DNA of 37,983 nucleotides from NCBI GenBank assembly GCA_002432865.1, contig DJGX01000020.1:5786-43768 (forward strand), written 5' to 3'. This document shows positions 34,013 through 37,983 of this stretch, piece after piece. Positions within the stretch are counted from its first letter, which is position 1, and each line of letters starts with the position of its first letter. The position numbers and the translations under genes were made by a program. The DNA is from Cloacimonetes bacterium UBA5835. Its GTDB lineage: Bacteria > Cloacimonadota > Cloacimonadia > Cloacimonadales > Cloacimonadaceae. The notes beneath the pieces were generated by a model that worked only from the letters and a program-made list of their open reading frames with translations, had not been told where the DNA came from and made no database searches.

Positions 34013-35762
34013 CTTGCACCTGTAGCATTTGCAATTCCACCAGTTTTCTATATTCTGGAGAGTTATTTAATAATTCACTATGCTTACCCCTGGCAGTAAT
34101 TCTTCCTTCATTGAAATATAGAATTTCATCTGCATCCAAAACAGAAGTAAGACGGTGAGCCACCACCAGCGCTGTTTTACCAGCCAGTAGATTTTGCATT
34201 GAATGTTGGATTTTTGCCTCAGTTTGAGGGTCAATTGAAGCAGTTGCTTCATCCATAATAATTATTTCCGATTCAAAAGCCAGAGCCCGAGCAAAACTGA
34301 TTAACTGTTTTTCCCCTTGGGATATATTTTGTCCGCGTTCTGCAAGTTCCGAGTTTATACCTTCAGGTAACTTTTTGATAAATTCATTTAGCTGAACAAT
34401 GGAAATAGCTTCTTGAACCTTAGCTTCTTCAATCTGATCATTATATACGCGCACATTTTCTAAAATACTGCCCGGGAACAAATAAACATCCTGTAATATG
34501 AGCCCTATTTTTCTACGCCATTCTCTGAAATTTATTTCACTTAAAGGGATGCCATCAATCAAAATTCTCCCTTTCTGAACTGGATAAAATCCGCATAATA
34601 AACTTACAGTTGTTGTTTTACCGCTGCCAGAAGGACCTACTAATGCAATCTTTTTGCCTTTAGGAATGGTTAACGATACATCTTTTAACACCCATTCATC
34701 TTCTTTATAGCCAAACCATACATTCTCAAAACGGATTTCCTGTTCAAAAACAGGATGCAAAGTTCCAGTATATAGTTCGTCCTCAGTAGGCAATTTTGTT
34801 AATTCCAGAATCCTTTTCAAAGATGCAAAAGAACGCTGAATCTGCATTACATTTTCTGAGATTTGCATTAGAGGCCAAACAAGTTGATAAATGTATTGAA
34901 TAAAAACAATTAGAATTCCTACAGTCAAAGTTCCAGCAATAATTTTAGGTGCAGATACAAGTATTACAATAATTATAAATACCACATTTACCATAAAACT
35001 GAAAACACTCTGCGAACCATATTCAATCATCTGAGTATGGACTTCAACTTTCTTTTTGCTTAAAGATGCTTGCTCCACATCTTTTAAGGCCTTTTTTTCC
35101 TGATTTAATGCCTGCAGCATCTGGATTCCCTGAACATAATCAGTTATTTTAGCACTAATTACAGCATAGCGTTCCCGAATTAAACGGAAAAACCCGTTCA
35201 AATACTTAAATAAAAACCAGTAGCCAACTGCACAAATAATAATCGCAGGTAAAATATAAATCGTTATCTGCCATTGCAGAATGAACAGAACTATAAAACC
35301 ACCAATGAAAAACAACACATTGCCAATAATAGTGATAGACAAGTCTGAAAAAAGAACTTTAACTCTTTCACTGTCACTTTCCACCCGGGCAATAAGTTCA
35401 CCAACCGGTTGTTTATTAAACCAAGAAACCGGCAGCTTTAACAAATGGCTAAATACATTGCCCTTAAATTTTGTGATAATCTTTATGCCTAAACGAGATA
35501 ATAACAATATCTGCAAATAGGATAAAAGTCCTGATAGCAAAACTACAATAACAAAATAACCCCCATATTGAAACATCTGCGCCATATTTCTATCAGGAAT
35601 GCTGTGGTCTATAATCTGAGCTAATATTAGAGGATGCAACAACCTTAAACCAGAGGTGATTAACATTGCAAAAAGCCCAAATAGTAGCAAACCTATATCC
35701 TTCTTTATGAAAGGATAAAGTAGCTTAAGATAGTATGTGAATGACTCTTTCTTTTCGGACAC
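34005..35762 (-). CDS. ABC exporter half-transporter, partner subunit
   Basis: A six-helix ABC exporter subunit with Walker A GPSGSGKTT, Walker B IIMDEATASID (catalytic Glu present), His switch VVAHRL and a modified signature, ISQGEKQ. It pairs with the subunit encoded next. An upstream in-frame GTG at 35771 overlaps the AAGG ribosome site, so GTG 35762 (eight bases after it) is preferred, giving 585 residues. The start is about 50 bases downstream of tRNA-Pro(CGG) on the same strand, so it may read on from the tRNA transcript. Confidence 0.9.
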   Translation of the reverse strand: MSEKKESFTYYLKLLYPFIKKDIGLLLFGLFAMLITSGLRLLHPLILAQIIDHSIPDRNMAQMFQYGGYFVIVVLLSGLLSYLQILLLSRLGIKIITKFKGNVFSHLLKLPVSWFNKQPVGELIARVESDSERVKVLFSDLSITIIGNVLFFIGGFIVLFILQWQITIYILPAIIICAVGYWFLFKYLNGFFRLIRERYAVISAKITDYVQGIQMLQALNQEKKALKDVEQASLSKKKVEVHTQMIEYGSQSVFSFMVNVVFIIIVILVSAPKIIAGTLTVGILIVFIQYIYQLVWPLMQISENVMQIQRSFASLKRILELTKLPTEDELYTGTLHPVFEQEIRFENVWFGYKEDEWVLKDVSLTIPKGKKIALVGPSGSGKTTTVSLLCGFYPVQKGRILIDGIPLSEINFREWRRKIGLILQDVYLFPGSILENVRVYNDQIEEAKVQEAISIVQLNEFIKKLPEGINSELAERGQNISQGEKQLISFARALAFESEIIIMDEATASIDPQTEAKIQHSMQNLLAGKTALVVAHRLTSVLDADEILYFNEGRITARGKHSELLNNSPEYRKLVELQMLQVQDE

Positions 35763-35811
35763 TTTTTGCACCTTTTTTCTTGATTTATGATATTAGTGAT
35801 ATTAAAAAAAA

Positions 35812-35889
35812 TGGTCGGGATGAGAGGATTTGAACCTCCGACTTCTCGGTCCCGAACCGAGCGCGCTAACCGGTCTGCGCTACATCCCG
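35812..35889 (-). tRNA. tRNA-Pro (anticodon CGG)
   Basis: On the minus strand acceptor stem CGGGATG pairs with CATCCCG, followed by discriminator A and an encoded CCA. The anticodon arm is CTCGG-TTCGGGA-CCGAG, giving anticodon CGG. The T arm reads GGAGGTTCAAATCCTCT. It shares the acceptor stem and D-arm with the GGG isoacceptor at 13757. Confidence 0.95.
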
Positions 35890-35901
35890 TTTTTTTTTAA
35901 A

Positions 35902-35930
35902 CTATTTTTGATGGATAGAGTTTCTGTCAA
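35902..35930 (-). promoter_or_regulatory. Possible promoter of tRNA-Pro(CGG)
   Basis: Minus strand: a perfect TTGACA (35930-35925), then 17 bases and a weak AAATAG box, ending 12 bases before the tRNA. The -35 is good and the -10 poor. It could also drive the ABC exporter operon downstream. Confidence 0.35.
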
Positions 35931-36137
35931 GCAAGAACTTTCACGCAAAATCGTTTATAACTGCTTTTATATCTGCTAATAGGTAAATCATTTTTATATA
36001 AAACTAAACAAATAGCTACCCATTTCAGGGCATTTGTTTGTTTATCTTTACTTTAAATCAGCACTTAATATTCACTGTAGATGTTGCAATAAATCTACAT
36101 ATTATTCATCTATATCTTAATATATCTCATTTTATGC

Positions 36138-36165
36138 TTGACATTACTTATATATTATTTAGATT
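36138..36165 (+). promoter_or_regulatory. Predicted promoter of the DUF2089-DUF4097 pair
   Basis: TTGACA (36138-36143), a 16-base spacer and TAGATT, followed by GTTCTATAGA. The block is similar to the sequence at 20281-20320 upstream of the CARF gene. The leader to ATG 36194 is about 25 bases. Confidence 0.45.
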
Positions 36166-36193
36166 GTTCTATAGAATGTTAAAGGAGATGAGT

Positions 36194-36553
36194 ATGATTT
36201 TAGCAACCTGCCCTATTTGTAAAAAGGAATTAATAATCAAGGAATTACACTGCCCTCATTGCGAGGTTAGTTTTAAGGGTAATTTTGAGAATAGTTGGCT
36301 AGCAGAATTAAATGCAAGCCAATTAGAGTTTGTCCGTTTGTTTTTATTAGTTCAAGGTAATTTGAAGGAGCTGCAGGATAAATTGGGAATTTCGTATCCT
36401 ACAGTAAAAAACCGGTTAGCAGAAATTATTGGGATCATAACTAAAAAGCGGCCGGAAACCGATAAGGTTATTGATGTTCTATCCGATTTGGAAGAGGGTT
36501 TTATCAATGTAGACGAGGCAATAAATATGATTACACAAAGGAGAGAAAAATGA
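36194..36553 (+). CDS. DUF2089-type regulator: zinc ribbon plus HTH
   Basis: 119 residues from ATG 36194, six bases after GGAG (AAAGGAG at 36181-36187). An in-frame ATG at 36188 touches the ribosome site. The frame is open further upstream to 36038, but that part is AT-rich, hydrophobic and before the promoter. The N-terminus holds a zinc ribbon (CPIC and CPHC), then a helix-turn-helix of sigma-4 type (VQGNLKELQDKLGISYPTVKNRL) and a helical tail (LSDLEEGFINVDEAINMI). DUF2089 proteins are thought to be small transcription regulators and often stand beside DUF4097 genes, as here. The last codons overlap the next ATG (ATGA). Confidence 0.85.
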   Translation: MILATCPICKKELIIKELHCPHCEVSFKGNFENSWLAELNASQLEFVRLFLLVQGNLKELQDKLGISYPTVKNRLAEIIGIITKKRPETDKVIDVLSDLEEGFINVDEAINMITQRREK

Positions 36554-37926
36554 ACAAGATTAATTTAGAAAAAAGGTGGGTTTTTGAACCCTTGAACAAA
36601 GTAGTTATTGAAAATCGCTTAGCCAGATTATTCTTACAGGCGAGCGAAGAGCAAGAAGTTTATATGGAAGGAACAATCAGTTTTAGCCATGCACAGGATT
36701 CCTTTCCTGCAGAGGATTATATTCAATCCGATTATCAGGATGGAGTATTAAAGATCATCCTGGAAGATATTGATTCTGATGACTTTAGAGATGCCATTTT
36801 TACTGTTACCATTCCTGAGGGTGTTTATCTGAATGTAAAAACAGATAACAATCCTGTCAATTTAGATAACCTAATAAACAAGATTAAAGTTCTAAATGAG
36901 AATGGCCCCATCTATCTACAAAACTGTCAAGGCGATATGCACCTGGAAAATGAAAATGGCTTAATTAGATTGACTGAATGTGAAGGTAATATTTATGCCA
37001 AACTAGAAAATGGCCCATTATCAGCATCCAAAATTAGAGGCAAAGTTCTACATCTGGAAAATGAAAACGGACCTTTGAAAGTGCAGATGGCTTCTTTTAC
37101 CGAAGTTGAATTATATTCAGAAAATGGACCTATCTTCTATGAAACCATACCCGTAGAAAATGGCAATTTCCAATTTAAAACCGAAAATGGCTCTATTAAT
37201 TTGATTCTTCCCAATGATTTCGATTTCACATTAGAAGCAACTACTCAATGGGGTAGAGTAAAAACCACTTTCGATTTACCGATAACATTTAATGAAGATA
37301 TCTATACGATGATTAACGGGGAAGGAACAACGAACATTAAGGTAAGTTCTGATAATGGAACCATCAAGATCAATTCCGAAAATCGCTTTAATTTGGACTT
37401 TGTGATAAACAAATTGGAACAGATAAAAATCGCCTTGCTAAAAGTAAATTCAGAGGAAGAAAAACAAAAAGTTGTAGATATGGTAAATAAAATTACTGCC
37501 TATATTAACCGCCTGGCCAGCTCGATCAAAGAAGAATCGATAAAAGATAAAATAACCTCTGCTACAGCCAAATTAAAGGACTTGGTAACTAACTTTAATT
37601 TCCGCGAGACTAACGACAAAGTGATTAATAATTTAGAAGATATCGGTTCTCAAATTCAGGATGCTTTAAAAGAAGGCATCAAAAACATCAAAGAAAGCGT
37701 GGATGACTTCAAAAAGCATCATTTCCATACGGAATCGGTATCTGCCTATATTAAAAAAATTCTGGATTCACCCCAAATTAAACCTTATCTGGGGGGTGAG
37801 CACAAGAAAAAAGAAAAAGAAGATATTGCTGACCGTAGTAGAATAAAAATTTTAGAAATGCTGGAAGCAGGAAAAATTACTGCTGAAGAAGCAGAACGGC
37901 TTTTAAAAGCTATTGGGAAAGAGTAG
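36550..37926 (+). CDS. DUF4097-type beta-repeat protein with C-terminal SHOCT-like helix pair
   Basis: A 458-residue protein without signal peptide. Residues about 85-280 are a right-handed beta-solenoid-like region: an ENG(P/L/S) turn recurs about every 15-25 residues (NENGPIYL, NENGLIRL, LENGPLSA, NENGPLKV, SENGPIFY, TENGSINL, SDNGTIKI). This is the DUF4097 pattern. Residues about 285-400 are a Lys-rich helical stretch. The end (RIKILEMLEAGKITAEEAERLL) is a SHOCT/YvlB-type helix pair that also resembles the tail of the DUF2089 protein before it. Function is unknown; the pair may sense envelope state, as suspected for YvlB-like proteins. Translation is coupled to the regulator gene by the ATGA overlap. 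Confidence 0.8.
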   Translation: MNKINLEKRWVFEPLNKVVIENRLARLFLQASEEQEVYMEGTISFSHAQDSFPAEDYIQSDYQDGVLKIILEDIDSDDFRDAIFTVTIPEGVYLNVKTDNNPVNLDNLINKIKVLNENGPIYLQNCQGDMHLENENGLIRLTECEGNIYAKLENGPLSASKIRGKVLHLENENGPLKVQMASFTEVELYSENGPIFYETIPVENGNFQFKTENGSINLILPNDFDFTLEATTQWGRVKTTFDLPITFNEDIYTMINGEGTTNIKVSSDNGTIKINSENRFNLDFVINKLEQIKIALLKVNSEEEKQKVVDMVNKITAYINRLASSIKEESIKDKITSATAKLKDLVTNFNFRETNDKVINNLEDIGSQIQDALKEGIKNIKESVDDFKKHHFHTESVSAYIKKILDSPQIKPYLGGEHKKKEKEDIADRSRIKILEMLEAGKITAEEAERLLKAIGKE

Positions 37927-37930
37927 AAAG

Positions 37931-37954
37931 GTCGAGAAGTCGAGATGTCGAGAG
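37931..37954. repeat. Tandem 8-base repeat (GTCGAGA+N) at right edge
   Basis: Three units GTCGAGAA, GTCGAGAT, GTCGAGAG start five bases after the last stop codon. Another member of the intergenic micro-repeat group seen at 1-34, 13681-13705 and 16861-17070. It may continue past the window. Confidence 0.65.
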
Positions 37955-37983
37955 GAATGTCTTCTGTGACTTAAAACCGGTTT

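Noticed and set aside
36038..36187. Upstream extension of the DUF2089 frame
   Set aside because: The added 50 residues are AT-rich and hydrophobic, include the promoter, and lack a ribosome site, while AAAGGAG precedes ATG 36194.

Overview
The window is AT-rich, gene-dense bacterial DNA. The housekeeping genes are those of a diderm bacterium: separate secD and secF, an EnvC-like LytM protein, a patatin with an outer-membrane barrel, a PpiD-like foldase and a small PurL. Together with a 2-hydroxyacyl-CoA dehydratase-type gene and the intergenic micro-repeats, they suggest an uncultured anaerobe of the FCB side of the tree, perhaps Cloacimonadota. That placement is inference, because no marker gene was compared.

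The left third (about 0.27-13.6 kb) is a complete type III-A (Csm) CRISPR effector locus built as two convergent operons. The plus-strand operon has a near-consensus promoter. It encodes a divergent sigma-factor-like protein (327-1139), a two-domain protein with a MazF-like N-terminal region (1156-2061), a Lon protease-SAVED fusion (2075-3595) and a CARF-adenosine deaminase (3610-5673). The first three match the logic of the CalpS/CalpT/CalpL system, a sigma factor released by a cyclic-oligoadenylate-activated protease. The fourth matches Cad1. The minus-strand operon runs cas6, a 32-codon hydrophobic peptide gene, cas10/csm1 (HD and GGDD both intact), csm2, csm3, csm4, csm5 and a CARF-RelE fusion (Cami1-like). 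The two operons overlap tail to tail by 9 bp. No CRISPR array, cas1 or cas2 lies in the window. The expected circuit: Cas6 makes crRNA, the Csm complex detects target RNA, Cas10 makes cyclic oligoadenylate, and three different outputs fire (transcriptional reprogramming, nucleotide deamination, ribosome-dependent mRNA cleavage).

A tRNA-Pro(GGG) borders the CRISPR block. The middle (14-24.9 kb) holds an ABC-F ATPase overlapping a HgdB-like protein gene, secD-secF on the minus strand, an isolated Card1-like CARF protein gene whose 3' end looks lost, and a ppiD-phosphohexomutase pair.

The right part (25-35.9 kb) is a long minus-strand chain: tRNA-Pro(CGG), two ABC exporter half-transporters, envC-like, a YrdC/Sua5-LMW phosphatase fusion, purL, a LiaF-like membrane protein and a patatin/beta-barrel protein. 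The window ends with a DUF2089 regulator and a DUF4097-type protein with ENGP repeats. Short degenerate tandem repeats sit at several intergenic positions.
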